Below, piece by piece: positions 1 to 11,978 of a DNA stretch of 64,000 nucleotides. Position numbers and translations under genes: made by a program. The stretch covers positions 186,001 through 250,000 of the forward strand of contig FMVL01000005.1 of the NCBI GenBank assembly GCA_900102235.1, in the 5' to 3' direction. The notes under the pieces are model-generated. The model was given only the letters and a program-made list of their open reading frames with translations, did no database searches and had not been told where the DNA came from. This stretch comes from Lachnospiraceae bacterium XBB2008. Lineage in GTDB: Bacteria > Bacillota > Clostridia > Lachnospirales > Lachnospiraceae. Within the stretch, counting starts at the first letter, position 1. Every line of letters begins with the position of its first letter.

Positions 1-53
1 TCCTACAACCATTCGGAATCCGCTCTATCGAGCTACTTCCTCATGGTTGCCTG

Positions 54-112
54 AATCTCATATAGATATTTCTCACTCAAGCAAGCTTGGTTCGAAATAT
101 CTGCATGAGATT
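54..112. repeat. Inverted repeat directly after gyrB stop
   Basis: Two arms, AATCTCAT-AT-AGATATTTC (54-72) and GAAATATCT-GC-ATGAGATT (94-112), pair over 17 of 19 positions around a 21-base loop. The right arm abuts the gyrB stop codon at 113-115. No T-tract follows on the minus strand, so it is not a textbook terminator; it may stabilise the 3' end of the gyrB message or act as a weak terminator. Bases 1-53 hold nothing I can identify. Confidence 0.5.
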
Positions 113-3163
<3,051 letters not shown>

Positions 3164-3167
<4 letters not shown>

Positions 3168-3391
3168 GATTCACCCTTCATAAGACTTATGACCCTGACT
3201 TTATTTCCGTCATATTCAAATTCATCACCATCGTAAAGCTTACGGCCTCTCCGAAGTTCGGTTTCTCCGTTAACTTTGACAAGACCTTCCGTTATATCGT
3301 TTTTTGCTTCGACTCCGTTACCTGACAACCCGGCCAGCTTAAGAGCCTGACCGAGTTTGATAAATTCGTCTCTGATGGTGATCTCATTCAT
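3164..3391 (-). CDS. yaaA: S4-domain RNA-binding protein, YaaA type
   Basis: 75-residue protein consisting of one S4 RNA-binding fold (stretch FIKLGQALKLAGLSGNGVEAKNDITEGLVKVNG). Members of this family sit between dnaN and recF in most Firmicutes and are linked to ribosomal large-subunit assembly. The motif order and the position eight bases after dnaN and overlapping recF make the assignment secure at the family level; the exact RNA target cannot be seen from sequence. Confidence 0.9.
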
Positions 3392-3398
3392 ATTGATC

Positions 3399-4508
3399 TT
3401 ATGATACGGTAGTAAAGTTTATAGGAAGAACAAGATAGATATATGAATCCTCATCATCTCTTATAAAGCAGGGAGATTTGGGATTTACCATATACATGCT
3501 TATCTCGTCGCTGTCTATTACCTTAAGTACATCCATAACGAATCTGGGATTAAATCCGATCATTATGTCCTTACCTTCTTTGGTAATATCAATTTCTTCA
3601 TCCATGCTTCCGAAGGTTGAATTGATCTTAAGTTCAAGAACCGAATCCTTGATATCCACGATGATAGGTCTCTTATCACCTTCTTTGACAAGGAGGGTAG
3701 ATCTGTCTATACAATCCAGCAGATCTTTCTTTGAAACGGTAACCTTGGTCTCATAATCCTTGGTTATCATCTGATCCACGTTGAAGTACTCTCCTTCGAT
3801 AAGTCTTGATAAAACAACGGTTTCATCAAACTCAAACAGGATATGATTGGGAGTAAAGAAGATGCTCACATTCTTATCGGTGTCATCACCTATGATCCTG
3901 CTGACTTCGATAAGACTCTTTCCGGGAACAACTACCTTCTTTGCAGAATATACGTTTTTAAGTTTTACGTTTCTTATGGATATTCTGTGTCCGTCAAGTG
4001 AAGCAACTCTTAAGTTATCTTCATTGATATCGAATAACTCACCGGTCATAAGAGGAGAGTTATCATTATCGGAAATTGAAAAGATAGTCTGTCTTATAAC
4101 TTCTTTAAGAGTATATTGAGAAAGAACTATGCTGTCCGAATGATCTATCTGCTCAAGAACCGGGAATTCATCGGCAGGCTTGCCTATGATATTGAACTTT
4201 GATTTTTCACAGGTGATGTTTGCTTTAAGCTTTTCATCTGTTGTAATGGCTACATCACTGTCAGGAAGCTTTCTTATGATATCAAGAAGCATTCTTGCAT
4301 CAAGGGCGATCTTTCCTTTTTCCTGTATGTTACCGTTAATAACGGTTTCAATACCGAGTTCCATGTCATTGGCAACAAGTTTGATGCGTTCTCCTTCTGC
4401 ATCAATGAGCACACATTGAAGTATGGACATCGTTGTTTTCGAAGGTACAGCCTTTGATACTGTGGATACTCCGTTAAGCAGTTCTGATTTTGAACAAATG
4501 ATCTTCAT
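3399..4508 (-). CDS. dnaN: DNA polymerase III beta sliding clamp
   Basis: Ring-shaped processivity clamp that tethers DNA polymerase III to DNA. 369 residues, normal length, with the typical N-terminus MKIICSKSELLNGVSTVSKAV and C-terminal ending MVNPKSPCFIRDD...YLVLPINF. A 166-base gap separates it from dnaA; that gap is AT-rich and contains one 1-mismatch DnaA-box-like site, TGTTGATAA, near 4628. Probably autoregulated with dnaA by DnaA protein, as known in relatives; that is inference here. Confidence 0.97.
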   Translation of the reverse strand: MKIICSKSELLNGVSTVSKAVPSKTTMSILQCVLIDAEGERIKLVANDMELGIETVINGNIQEKGKIALDARMLLDIIRKLPDSDVAITTDEKLKANITCEKSKFNIIGKPADEFPVLEQIDHSDSIVLSQYTLKEVIRQTIFSISDNDNSPLMTGELFDINEDNLRVASLDGHRISIRNVKLKNVYSAKKVVVPGKSLIEVSRIIGDDTDKNVSIFFTPNHILFEFDETVVLSRLIEGEYFNVDQMITKDYETKVTVSKKDLLDCIDRSTLLVKEGDKRPIIVDIKDSVLELKINSTFGSMDEEIDITKEGKDIMIGFNPRFVMDVLKVIDSDEISMYMVNPKSPCFIRDDEDSYIYLVLPINFTTVS

Positions 4509-4674
4509 GGATGGCCCTTTCTTTTTATTATTGTTAGTTTAAAAGTAAGAATAATAATAGAGCATGTTTAAATGTGTATAACCTTATACATTATACTAAA
4601 TATCAACGAAAATTGGAACTTTTACTTGTTGATAAGGTATTGCATAACTCATATATCATGTGGTTAGTATGAGG

Positions 4675-6030
4675 TTATTTTTCTACTATCCTGGATTTTA
4701 TTGCTTTTACCCTTGTTGATAACTCTTCTTCGTTTTTGATCCTGTCTGTTATCTTATTTATCCCGTTCATTATGGTGGTATGATCTTTTTTGCCCAGAAG
4801 CTTGCCTATATCGGATAAAGAAGCATCGGTAAGTTCTCTGCAAAGATACATTACTATGAACCTGGGTTCGACATATTTTGCATCTCTTTTCTTGCCGGCT
4901 ATATCTTCGATCAGGACATTATAGTCATCACAGACTTCCTTCAATATATAAGAAGGAGTTATATCTTTGGGTTTATCCGGATAAATGATGTCTTTTAACG
5001 CTTCTTCGGCATTTGTCATATTTATCTCGACATTGTTAAGCTTTGAAAAAGCAACTATCTTATTAAATGCTCCTTCAAGCTCCCTGATATTTGATTTTAT
5101 GTTTGTAGCGATATAGTTATAGACTTCTTCGTCTATATCTTTTCCTATTGATTTGCCTTTTTCGGCCAGAATAGCCATCCTTGTCTCATAATCCGGAGGC
5201 TGGATGTCTGCTATGAGACCCCATTCGAATCTGCTCTTGAACCTTTCATCAAGAGTTTCCATTTCTTTCGGAGGCTTATCCGATGAAAGGATTATCTGTT
5301 TTCCGTTCTGATGAAGAGTATTGAATGTATTGAAAAACTCTTCCTGTGTTGATTCTTTTCCTATTATAAATTGAATATCATCGATTATCAGGACATCGAC
5401 ATATCTGTATTTATCCCTGAGTTTCTTGGTAGATGCCGGATTACCGCTTCTTATAGATTCTATTACTTCGTTTGTAAACTGCTCGGAAGTAACGTAAAGG
5501 ATCTTGGTATTGGGATTGTTCTCAAGTATGAAATGTCCTATCGAATGCATGAGATGAGTCTTACCGAGTCCGGCTCCTCCGTATAAGAACAGAGGATTAT
5601 AGATCTCTCCGGGAGATTCAGCCACGGCAAGACATGCGGAATGAGCAAATTTATTGCTGCCTCCCACAACGAATGAATTGAACTTGTATTTAGGGTTAAG
5701 ATTGGCTGTCTCGTAGTTCAGATTATATATCGGATCCTGAGCAGGTCTATCCGCTACCGGATTATCAGAATCCTTTTCCAGTCTGAAAAATATCTCGAAT
5801 TTATTATCAAACATTTCGGATATTGTAACCTGGAAGAAGTTTTTATACTTGCTGGATATGTAATTAAGTGCATGAGACTGATCCGACGGGATGAGTATGG
5901 TCACGGTATCATCCGTAACAGGTCCTATCTTTAAAGGCTCTATCCATGTAGTATAAGAAACATCGGAAAGACCGTATTCATCAGCTATCTTTTCTTTTAT
6001 CTGTTCCCAGCTCTCTTTTATTCCACTCAT
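4675..6030 (-). CDS. dnaA: Chromosomal replication initiator DnaA
   Basis: AAA+ initiator that binds DnaA boxes at oriC and melts the DNA unwinding element. 451 residues. Domain I at the N-terminus (MSGIKESWEQIKEKIADEY), a short linker, the AAA+ domain with Walker A GGAGLGKTHL and Walker B VLIIDDIQFI, and the C-terminal helix-turn-helix with signature DASLSDIGKLLGKKDHTT. Transcribed away from the oriC gap that lies upstream of its start. Confidence 0.98.
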   Translation of the reverse strand: MSGIKESWEQIKEKIADEYGLSDVSYTTWIEPLKIGPVTDDTVTILIPSDQSHALNYISSKYKNFFQVTISEMFDNKFEIFFRLEKDSDNPVADRPAQDPIYNLNYETANLNPKYKFNSFVVGGSNKFAHSACLAVAESPGEIYNPLFLYGGAGLGKTHLMHSIGHFILENNPNTKILYVTSEQFTNEVIESIRSGNPASTKKLRDKYRYVDVLIIDDIQFIIGKESTQEEFFNTFNTLHQNGKQIILSSDKPPKEMETLDERFKSRFEWGLIADIQPPDYETRMAILAEKGKSIGKDIDEEVYNYIATNIKSNIRELEGAFNKIVAFSKLNNVEINMTNAEEALKDIIYPDKPKDITPSYILKEVCDDYNVLIEDIAGKKRDAKYVEPRFIVMYLCRELTDASLSDIGKLLGKKDHTTIMNGINKITDRIKNEEELSTRVKAIKSRIVEK

Positions 6031-6474
6031 ATGTATCTACCTCAAAACGCTTTGTGTCTTATCTTACCTTAACAGGTCCTTTTTTTCAATTAATGAATAT
6101 CTACATTATGTGGATAACTTTTGTGGATAAGATGTATAAGTTTACATATTTATTATCAGGATATTTTATTATGTTCATCATGGATAATCAAAGATATAAA
6201 CCTTACAAATGGCTTAAATACTGGATTTATAAAAGTAATCAACAACATATTAACAGTTAATCAACAAGTTATCCACATAATTATCCACATATTGGGGATA
6301 AAATTATGGTAACCTTATTTAAGATTTTTATCAGATATATTTGCTTGACTTCACTATTTCCTTTATATATAATCGGTTTGTTATCGTTTAGGACACAAAG
6401 AATCCTGTATTTCCTATATTCAGTGTGACTCCTGTATCATGGAAGGCGGGCTAAGAAAGGGAGGTGTTTGACTT
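6031..6474. other. oriC, DnaA-box region between dnaA and rpmH
   Basis: A 444-base gap between divergent dnaA and rpmH. Four perfect DnaA boxes are visible: TGTGGATAA at 6109-6117 and 6122-6130 (box on the minus strand), and TTATCCACA at 6269-6277 and 6281-6289 (plus strand). The two pairs face each other, with box spacing of 13 and 12 bases and a very AT-rich stretch between them (about 6131-6268) that could be the unwinding element. A degenerate box CATGGATAA lies near 6180. The rpmH promoter must lie in the right part of the gap. Confidence 0.85.
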
Positions 6475-6609
6475 ATGAAGATGACATTTCAGCCCAAGAA
6501 GCGTCAGCGTAATAAGGTTCATGGCTTCAGATCAAGAATGAGTACTGCCGGCGGACGCAAGGTTTTAGCATCAAGAAGAGCTAAAGGCAGACATAAATTA
6601 ACAGTCTAA
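6475..6609 (+). CDS. rpmH: 50S ribosomal protein L34
   Basis: 44-residue basic protein read directly from the sequence: it begins [18 protein letters not shown] and ends with the characteristic [13 protein letters not shown]. Component of the large ribosomal subunit. A GGGAGGTG ribosome binding site precedes the ATG. It is first in the rightward rpmH-rnpA-yidD-yidC-jag cluster that is conserved next to bacterial origins, and it is followed by its own hairpin terminator. Confidence 0.97.
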   Translation: MKMTFQPKKRQRNKVHGFRSRMSTAGGRKVLASRRAKGRHKLTV

Positions 6610-6620
6610 TATCAGTGATT

Positions 6621-6648
6621 AGGCCGCATATGCATGTGGCCTTTTTTT
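6621..6648 (+). terminator. Hairpin terminator or attenuator after rpmH
   Basis: AGGCCGCAT pairs with ATGTGGCCT (one G-T pair) around a 4-base loop and is followed by seven T. It lies 11 bases after the rpmH stop and upstream of rnpA, so it probably reduces rnpA expression relative to L34, as partial termination does in other bacteria. Confidence 0.75.
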
Positions 6649-6666
6649 ATCAACAAAATTAAAGCA

Positions 6667-7047
6667 TTGAAAAAGACAGAGTCACTAAAAAACACAAACC
6701 AGTTCAGATCCGTATATACAAGCGGCAAGTCTCATGCCGACAAGTATTTGGTAATGTACGTCCTGGATAACAAGACGGATCGAAACAGATTTGGAATCTC
6801 TGTTAGCAAAAAAGTCGGCAACAGTGTAGTGCGCCACCATTTATGCCGGTTGCTCAGAGAATCATACAGACTGCATGAGGATATGTTTGATAGCGGATTG
6901 GACATAGCAGTGGTTGTGCGCAAAGGGACTGATTCGTGTTCTTTTTACGAAATAGAGAGATCCCTGATCCATCTGGCAAAGATTCATCATATATATAAGG
7001 AAACAAATGATGAAAAAAATAATGATTCAGATGATCAAACTGTATAG
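6667..7047 (+). CDS. rnpA: Ribonuclease P protein component
   Basis: Protein cofactor of RNase P, which trims the 5' leader from tRNA precursors. The conserved RNR-like core is seen as NRFGISVSKKVGNSVVRHHLCRLLRESYR, together with an N-terminal SLKNTNQFRSVYTSGKS block. The longest reading begins at an ATG at 6634, but that codon sits inside the rpmH terminator stem; the TTG at 6667 gives the family-typical start MKKTESLKN and is chosen here, although no strong ribosome binding site is visible. About 126 residues. Its 3' end overlaps yidD by 41 bases. Confidence 0.9.
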   Translation: MKKTESLKNTNQFRSVYTSGKSHADKYLVMYVLDNKTDRNRFGISVSKKVGNSVVRHHLCRLLRESYRLHEDMFDSGLDIAVVVRKGTDSCSFYEIERSLIHLAKIHHIYKETNDEKNNDSDDQTV

Positions 7048-7219
7048 AAAGTATCTTTCCCCGCTTAAGAGCACCAAATGCCCTTATTATCCGAGCTGTT
7101 CGGAATACGGACTTGAAGCCGTAGAAAAATACGGAGCCGTAAAAGGCGGTGCGCTTGCAGCATGGAGAGTTCTGAGATGTAATCCTTTTTCAAAAGGAGG
7201 ATATGATCCGGTACCGTGA
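7007..7219 (+). CDS. yidD: Membrane protein insertion efficiency factor YidD
   Basis: 70-residue protein with the family pattern IKLYRKYLSPL...CPYYPSCSEYGLEAVEKYG and AWRVLRCNPFSKGGYDPVP. It is thought to assist YidC-dependent insertion at the inner face of the membrane. Its start lies inside the end of rnpA behind an AAGGA site; an internal ATG at 7025 is an alternative. Overlap with rnpA and closeness to yidC fit the conserved cluster. Confidence 0.93.
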   Translation: MMKKIMIQMIKLYRKYLSPLKSTKCPYYPSCSEYGLEAVEKYGAVKGGALAAWRVLRCNPFSKGGYDPVP

Positions 7220-7253
7220 CCGGATCTGATTTTAATTTTTTGGAGGTATTGTT

Positions 7254-8606
7254 TTGTCAGGAATATTACTTACTCCGTATTCGGGCATGATCCTGGGACC
7301 CATAGCCAAAGTCCTCGGATACCTGATGAACGGAATATTTATTCTGCTTGATAAGATCGGTATCCCTAGTATAGGTCTCAGTATCATCATATTTACGATA
7401 GTCATCTATCTTCTGCTCATGCCTCTTACCATCAAACAGCAGAAGTTCTCGAAGCTTTCTTCCAAGATGAATCCTGAGATCCAGGCTATTCAGGCCAAGT
7501 ATAAGGATAAAAGAGATACCGATTCACAGATGGCAATGCAGCAGGAAACCAAAGCTGTATATGCCAAATACGGGGTTTCTCCTTCAGGCAGCTGTGTTCA
7601 GCTCCTGATACAGATGCCAATTCTTTTTGCTCTTTACAGGGTTATCTATTCAATACCCGCTTACGTTACCAAAGTCGGTGATACATTCAGAGTCCTGGCT
7701 GAAAAGATCGTCGGACAGGATGGCGGACAGTTTATCTTAAACGCTTCAGCCGATGATATGAAAAGTGTTGCTTCGGCAGTAAAGTATTCAAAGAATCTGG
7801 CTGATACGGATAACATCACCAACGGTATCATAGACGTACTTAATAAGGTTTCATCATCCGATATGGTGACACTTGCCGATAAATACGGTCTTTCGGATCT
7901 TACTTTTAACGGACAGAAGATATTAAGCACTCTTGATGCTTCGGGAAATGTCGTAAGCAAAGGACTTATCGATACATATAATACTTTTCTCGGTTTAAAT
8001 ATCGCAAACTCACCCCAGTTCATGTTTACAAATGCATGGAGTGATCATAAGTATTTATTATGCTTTGTTGCGATACTTATCCCTCTTCTTTCGGCAGCTA
8101 CCCAGTGGCTCAACGTAAAACTCATGCCTCAGGCAGGCGACAATAACGCGGGTAAGAATGCGGACGGCAATGATACAGGTGCCGCCATGCAGCAGTCAAT
8201 GAAGACGATGAACATGATGATGCCTCTTATGTCGGCATTCTTCTGTTTCACTCTTCCCATCGGTATGGGTATCTACTGGATCGCAGGTTCGCTGATCAGG
8301 ACCGCTCAGCAGATCTTCATCAACAAGCACATCGACAAGATGGATATCGATGAGATCATAAAGAAGAACGAAGAAAAAGCAAAGAAGAAGATCGAAAAGA
8401 ACGGAGTTACCGCTCAGAAGATGCAGCAGTACGCCGCAATGAATACCAGAAGCTTAAGCGAAAGAGCAAATATCGGATCAAATGCAGTTTCTACAGATTC
8501 AGATAGCGCAAATGCAGCAAACACCACTGCTGCAAAGCCTTCACCCGGAAGTCTTACCGCAAAAGCAAATATGGTAAAAGAGTATAACGAGAGAAATAAC
8601 AAGTAG
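7254..8606 (+). CDS. yidC: Membrane protein insertase YidC/Oxa1
   Basis: Inserts and folds membrane proteins, alone or with SecYEG. 450 residues starting at a TTG behind a clear TGGAGGT site. Hydrophobic segments are visible at about 15-35, 40-62 (IIFTIVIYLLLMPLTIKQQ, the family motif), the region around IQMPILFALYRVI, a segment near YLLCFVAILIPLLSAATQW, and AFFCFTLPIGMGIYWIAGSL. A long extracytoplasmic insertion of about 120 residues lies between the second and third core segments. No lipobox is present, unlike SpoIIIJ-type proteins. The C-terminal tail is basic and low-complexity. Confidence 0.93.
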   Translation: MSGILLTPYSGMILGPIAKVLGYLMNGIFILLDKIGIPSIGLSIIIFTIVIYLLLMPLTIKQQKFSKLSSKMNPEIQAIQAKYKDKRDTDSQMAMQQETKAVYAKYGVSPSGSCVQLLIQMPILFALYRVIYSIPAYVTKVGDTFRVLAEKIVGQDGGQFILNASADDMKSVASAVKYSKNLADTDNITNGIIDVLNKVSSSDMVTLADKYGLSDLTFNGQKILSTLDASGNVVSKGLIDTYNTFLGLNIANSPQFMFTNAWSDHKYLLCFVAILIPLLSAATQWLNVKLMPQAGDNNAGKNADGNDTGAAMQQSMKTMNMMMPLMSAFFCFTLPIGMGIYWIAGSLIRTAQQIFINKHIDKMDIDEIIKKNEEKAKKKIEKNGVTAQKMQQYAAMNTRSLSERANIGSNAVSTDSDSANAANTTAAKPSPGSLTAKANMVKEYNERNNK

Positions 8607-8622
8607 TCGGAGGGATATATAA

Positions 8623-9309
8623 ATGGAATTTATGGAATTCAGCGGTAAGACAGTTGATGAAGCGCTTACTGCAGCATGTGAGCATTTCTGTGCCACAAGC
8701 GATAAGGTTGAATATGAAGTAGTTGAAGAGGGAGCTTCAGGTTTCCTCGGGATCGGTGCAAAGCAGGCTACCATCAAGGCAAGAGTAAAGGATACTGATG
8801 TAGTCGGCAAAGCAAAAAACTTTTTAAATGACATCTTTGCTTCAATGCAGATGGCTGTTAATACCGATGCAACATATGATGATATCGAAAAAGAACTTTC
8901 CGTTGATCTTTCCGGAGATGAGATGGGAGTACTTATAGGAAAAAGAGGACAGACCCTTGATTCACTTCAGTATCTCTTATCACTCGTAGTAAACAAGGGC
9001 GAAAGCGAGTATATCAGAGTTAAGCTTGATACTGAGAATTATCGTGAGCGCCGTAAGCAGACTCTTGAAAATCTTGCCAAGAATATGGCATTCAAGGTAA
9101 AGAGATCACGCCGTGCGGTTTCACTTGAGCCCATGAATCCTTATGAGAGAAGAGTGATCCACTCCGCACTTCAGGATGATAAGTACGTAGAGACTCATTC
9201 AGAGGGAGAGGAACCTTACAGATATGTAGTCATCACTCCCAAGAAGGGCGAGTACTACAACGAAAAAGGATCAGGAAGATACGGTTCAGGACGCGGACGC
9301 AGATATTGA
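8623..9309 (+). CDS. jag: RNA-binding protein Jag/KhpB
   Basis: 228 residues with three recognisable parts: an N-terminal Jag domain (EFSGKTVDEALTAACEHF, GFLGIGAKQATIKAR), a KH domain with the GxxG loop IGKRGQTLDSLQYL, and an R3H domain with the RxxxH-like core ERRVIHSALQDD. Binds RNA and is linked to cell-division and cell-wall control in Firmicutes. The C-terminus is Gly/Arg-rich (GSGRYGSGRGRRY). It follows yidC by 16 bases and is the last gene of the rightward operon. Confidence 0.93.
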   Translation: MEFMEFSGKTVDEALTAACEHFCATSDKVEYEVVEEGASGFLGIGAKQATIKARVKDTDVVGKAKNFLNDIFASMQMAVNTDATYDDIEKELSVDLSGDEMGVLIGKRGQTLDSLQYLLSLVVNKGESEYIRVKLDTENYRERRKQTLENLAKNMAFKVKRSRRAVSLEPMNPYERRVIHSALQDDKYVETHSEGEEPYRYVVITPKKGEYYNEKGSGRYGSGRGRRY

Positions 9310-9317
9310 TGGATCTG

Positions 9318-10052
9318 TTATAAAAGAGGTTTTTTATTCGGAAGACCTGCCTTACGGGGATATTTATCCGGCGTGGGGCGGGTCTTTTTTATGTTTATGA
9401 GCGTGCGGCTTATATCGGTGCCGGGAAGAGTAAAGGTCATAACGTCCTTTACTTCTCCACCCAGGATATCTATTGCCTTTTTGGCTTCGTTCAGTTCTTC
9501 GGATGCCTTATCTCCTTTATATGATATAAAGGAACCTCCGATACGGACATAGGGCAGTGAATATTCACTTAAAACAGCCAGATTTGCTACTGCTCTTGAT
9601 ACAACTAGATCAAAGGATTCTCTTACATCTTCAGTCCTGACATAATCTTCCGAACGCATATCCGTAGTTTCTATGCTTCCCGACGAATTAAGATCAAGTT
9701 CATTTATGACATCATCAATGAATCTTATCCTTTTGGTAAGAGAATCAAGAAGGGTGATCCTTATATCGGGAAATGCAATCTTAAGCGGTATTCCGGGAAA
9801 ACCCGCGCCGGTACCTATATCCAGGACTTTTATGTCTTTCTCTGCAGACAGATCAAACAGTTTTACGATGGAAAGAGAATCTGCAAAATGCTTGATCATG
9901 ACCTCATCGAATTCCGTGATCGCAGTGAGATTCATGACCTTGTTGGTCTCAACCAGCATTTCATAGTATCTTAAAAATCTTGATACCTGATCATCGCTTA
10001 AGCTGATATTCATTTTTTCAAGTGAGTCCGTAAGTATCTTTATATCGTTCAT
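9318..10052 (-). CDS. rsmG: 16S rRNA (guanine527-N7)-methyltransferase
   Basis: SAM-dependent methyltransferase acting on G527 of 16S rRNA. 244 residues, normal length, with motif I VLDIGTGAGFPGIPLKI and the family motif VVSRAVANLAVLSEYSLPY. Last gene of the leftward hydrolase-mnmE-mnmG-rsmG operon, starting 12 bases after mnmG. Only eight bases separate its stop from that of convergent jag. Confidence 0.95.
   Translation of the reverse strand: MNDIKILTDSLEKMNISLSDDQVSRFLRYYEMLVETNKVMNLTAITEFDEVMIKHFADSLSIVKLFDLSAEKDIKVLDIGTGAGFPGIPLKIAFPDIRITLLDSLTKRIRFIDDVINELDLNSSGSIETTDMRSEDYVRTEDVRESFDLVVSRAVANLAVLSEYSLPYVRIGGSFISYKGDKASEELNEAKKAIDILGGEVKDVMTFTLPGTDISRTLINIKKTRPTPDKYPRKAGLPNKKPLL
9344..9390 (+). 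terminator. Probable jag terminator inside rsmG coding end
   Basis: GACCTGCC (9344-9351) pairs with GGCGGGTC (9377-9384) and is followed by a run of seven T. It is oriented for plus-strand transcripts from jag and lies within the last 75 bases of rsmG, which converges on it. The loop is long (25 bases) but has its own pairing potential, so efficiency is uncertain. Confidence 0.45.
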
Positions 10053-10064
10053 CTTTAGTGTATT

Positions 10065-11978
10065 TCAGTTGTGTTTTTTACCGAGATATACGAGAAGTAC
10101 CGCGATATCCGAAGGAGACACACCCGATATCCTCGAAGCCTGCCCTATGTTTTCGGGACGGAAGTTTTTAAGCTTTTGTCTGGCTTCAAGCCTTAAGCTT
10201 TCAACATCGTCATAATCTATGTCAGAAGGGATCTTCTTTCTTTCGTTTTTCTTAAAGTCTTCAATCTGACTGTTCTGCCGGTCAATGTATCCGCGGTATT
10301 TAAGTTCGATCTCAACCTGCTCTATGACATCCCGCGGCAGCGGTTTTCTGTCAGGATCGAGTTCGGCGAGGATATCATAATCAAGCTCGGGTCTGCATAT
10401 AAGATCAGCCAGGGAAAATGCGGTCTTTAACGGAGCGGAATCATATTGCGACAGAAATTCCTGTACGGATGCCTTTCCTCCTATGTTTACCGAAGAAAGT
10501 CTTTCCATTTCATCTTTAATCATCTGCTGCTTAAGACAGGTTTTCTCATATTCTTCATCGGATACCAGTCCGACTTCATGTCCGATGTGTCTTAATCTCA
10601 AGTCTGCATTATCCTGTCTTAATATCAGACGGTATTCGGCTCTTGAAGTCATCATCCGGTAGGGCTCGTTATTATCTTTGGTCACCAGATCGTCTATCAG
10701 GACTCCGATATATGCTTCCGATCTGTCGAGAACTACGGGATCTTTACCCATAAGTTTCATGGATGCGTTTATACCTGCCATAAGACCCTGAGCTGCCGCT
10801 TCTTCATATCCTGAACTACCGTTGAACTGTCCCGCACAGAAAAGTCCCGAGATATTTTTCAGTTCAAGAGAAAGTGAGAGCTGGCCCGGACACAGGCAGT
10901 CATACTCTATGGCATAAGCGTTTCTGACCATGTGGCAGTTTTCAAGTCCCGGAAGTGTCCGATACATCTGAATCTGAACATCTTCGGGAAGCGAGGATGA
11001 CATGCCGCTTAAGTAAACTTCATTCGTATAGAGTCCCTCCGGCTCTATGAATATCTGGTGTCTTTCCTTATCGGCAAACTTGACCACCTTATCTTCTATC
11101 GAGGGACAGTATCTCGGGCCGGTTCCTTCGATGATCCCTGCATAGATAGGTGAACGGTCAAGATTAGCTCTTATGATCTCATGAGTTTTTTCATTGGTAT
11201 AGGTCAGATAGCAGCTGATCTGTTCTTTTTGAACGGATTCGGGATCGGTACTGTATGAAAAAGGAATGACCGGAACGTCACCTTTCTGTTCCTGCATTTT
11301 GGAATAATCGAGGCTTCTTGAATCCATCCTTGCCGGAGTGCCTGTTTTAAATCTGCGAAGCTTCACACCGATTTTTTCAAGAGATGAACTTAAGTGATTG
11401 GCTGCCTGCAGACCATTCGGTCCGGTATAGGTGATCGCTTCTCCGCAAAGACACCTTGCACTTAAATATGTTCCCGTGGCAAGGATCACTGCGTTGCAAT
11501 GATATATCGTTCCGTTGAAAGTTCTTACTCCTGTGATCCTGGGCCTGCTGCCATCCTCACCTTCCTCGGTAAAAATCTCACAGACTTCTCCCTGGCGGAT
11601 ATAGAGATTGTCCTGGTTTTCCAAAACTTTTCTCATGGACCTGGAATATTCGGATTTATCAGCCTGCGCTCTGAGTGAATGAACGGCGGGACCTTTGGAT
11701 GCATTGAGCATACGTGATTGTATGAATGTCTTGTCGATGTTCTTGGCCATCTCACCACCCAATGCGTCAAGTTCTCTTACCAAGTGGCCCTTGCTCGTTC
11801 CGCCGATATTCGGATTGCACGGCATGAGTGCTATGGATTCTATCGATACCGTGAATATGACGGTCTCAAATCCGAGTCGTGCGCATGCGAGTGCAGCTTC
11901 ACACCCTGCATGTCCGGCTCCGATGACACATACGTCTGTAAAGTATTCCGTTTTTTTATCTGAATATACCGATCTCAT
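10065..11978 (-). CDS. mnmG: tRNA uridine-34 carboxymethylaminomethyl enzyme MnmG
   Basis: FAD-dependent subunit that, with MnmE, installs the cmnm5 group at wobble uridine of several tRNAs. 637 residues, family length. Dinucleotide-binding start [21 protein letters not shown], then the conserved [23 protein letters not shown] split across 20-residue blocks, and the C-terminal part [27 protein letters not shown]. The ATG directly abuts the mnmE stop codon, so the two are co-translated, matching the known MnmE-MnmG complex. Confidence 0.97.
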   Translation of the reverse strand: MRSVYSDKKTEYFTDVCVIGAGHAGCEAALACARLGFETVIFTVSIESIALMPCNPNIGGTSKGHLVRELDALGGEMAKNIDKTFIQSRMLNASKGPAVHSLRAQADKSEYSRSMRKVLENQDNLYIRQGEVCEIFTEEGEDGSRPRITGVRTFNGTIYHCNAVILATGTYLSARCLCGEAITYTGPNGLQAANHLSSSLEKIGVKLRRFKTGTPARMDSRSLDYSKMQEQKGDVPVIPFSYSTDPESVQKEQISCYLTYTNEKTHEIIRANLDRSPIYAGIIEGTGPRYCPSIEDKVVKFADKERHQIFIEPEGLYTNEVYLSGMSSSLPEDVQIQMYRTLPGLENCHMVRNAYAIEYDCLCPGQLSLSLELKNISGLFCAGQFNGSSGYEEAAAQGLMAGINASMKLMGKDPVVLDRSEAYIGVLIDDLVTKDNNEPYRMMTSRAEYRLILRQDNADLRLRHIGHEVGLVSDEEYEKTCLKQQMIKDEMERLSSVNIGGKASVQEFLSQYDSAPLKTAFSLADLICRPELDYDILAELDPDRKPLPRDVIEQVEIELKYRGYIDRQNSQIEDFKKNERKKIPSDIDYDDVESLRLEARQKLKNFRPENIGQASRISGVSPSDIAVLLVYLGKKHN

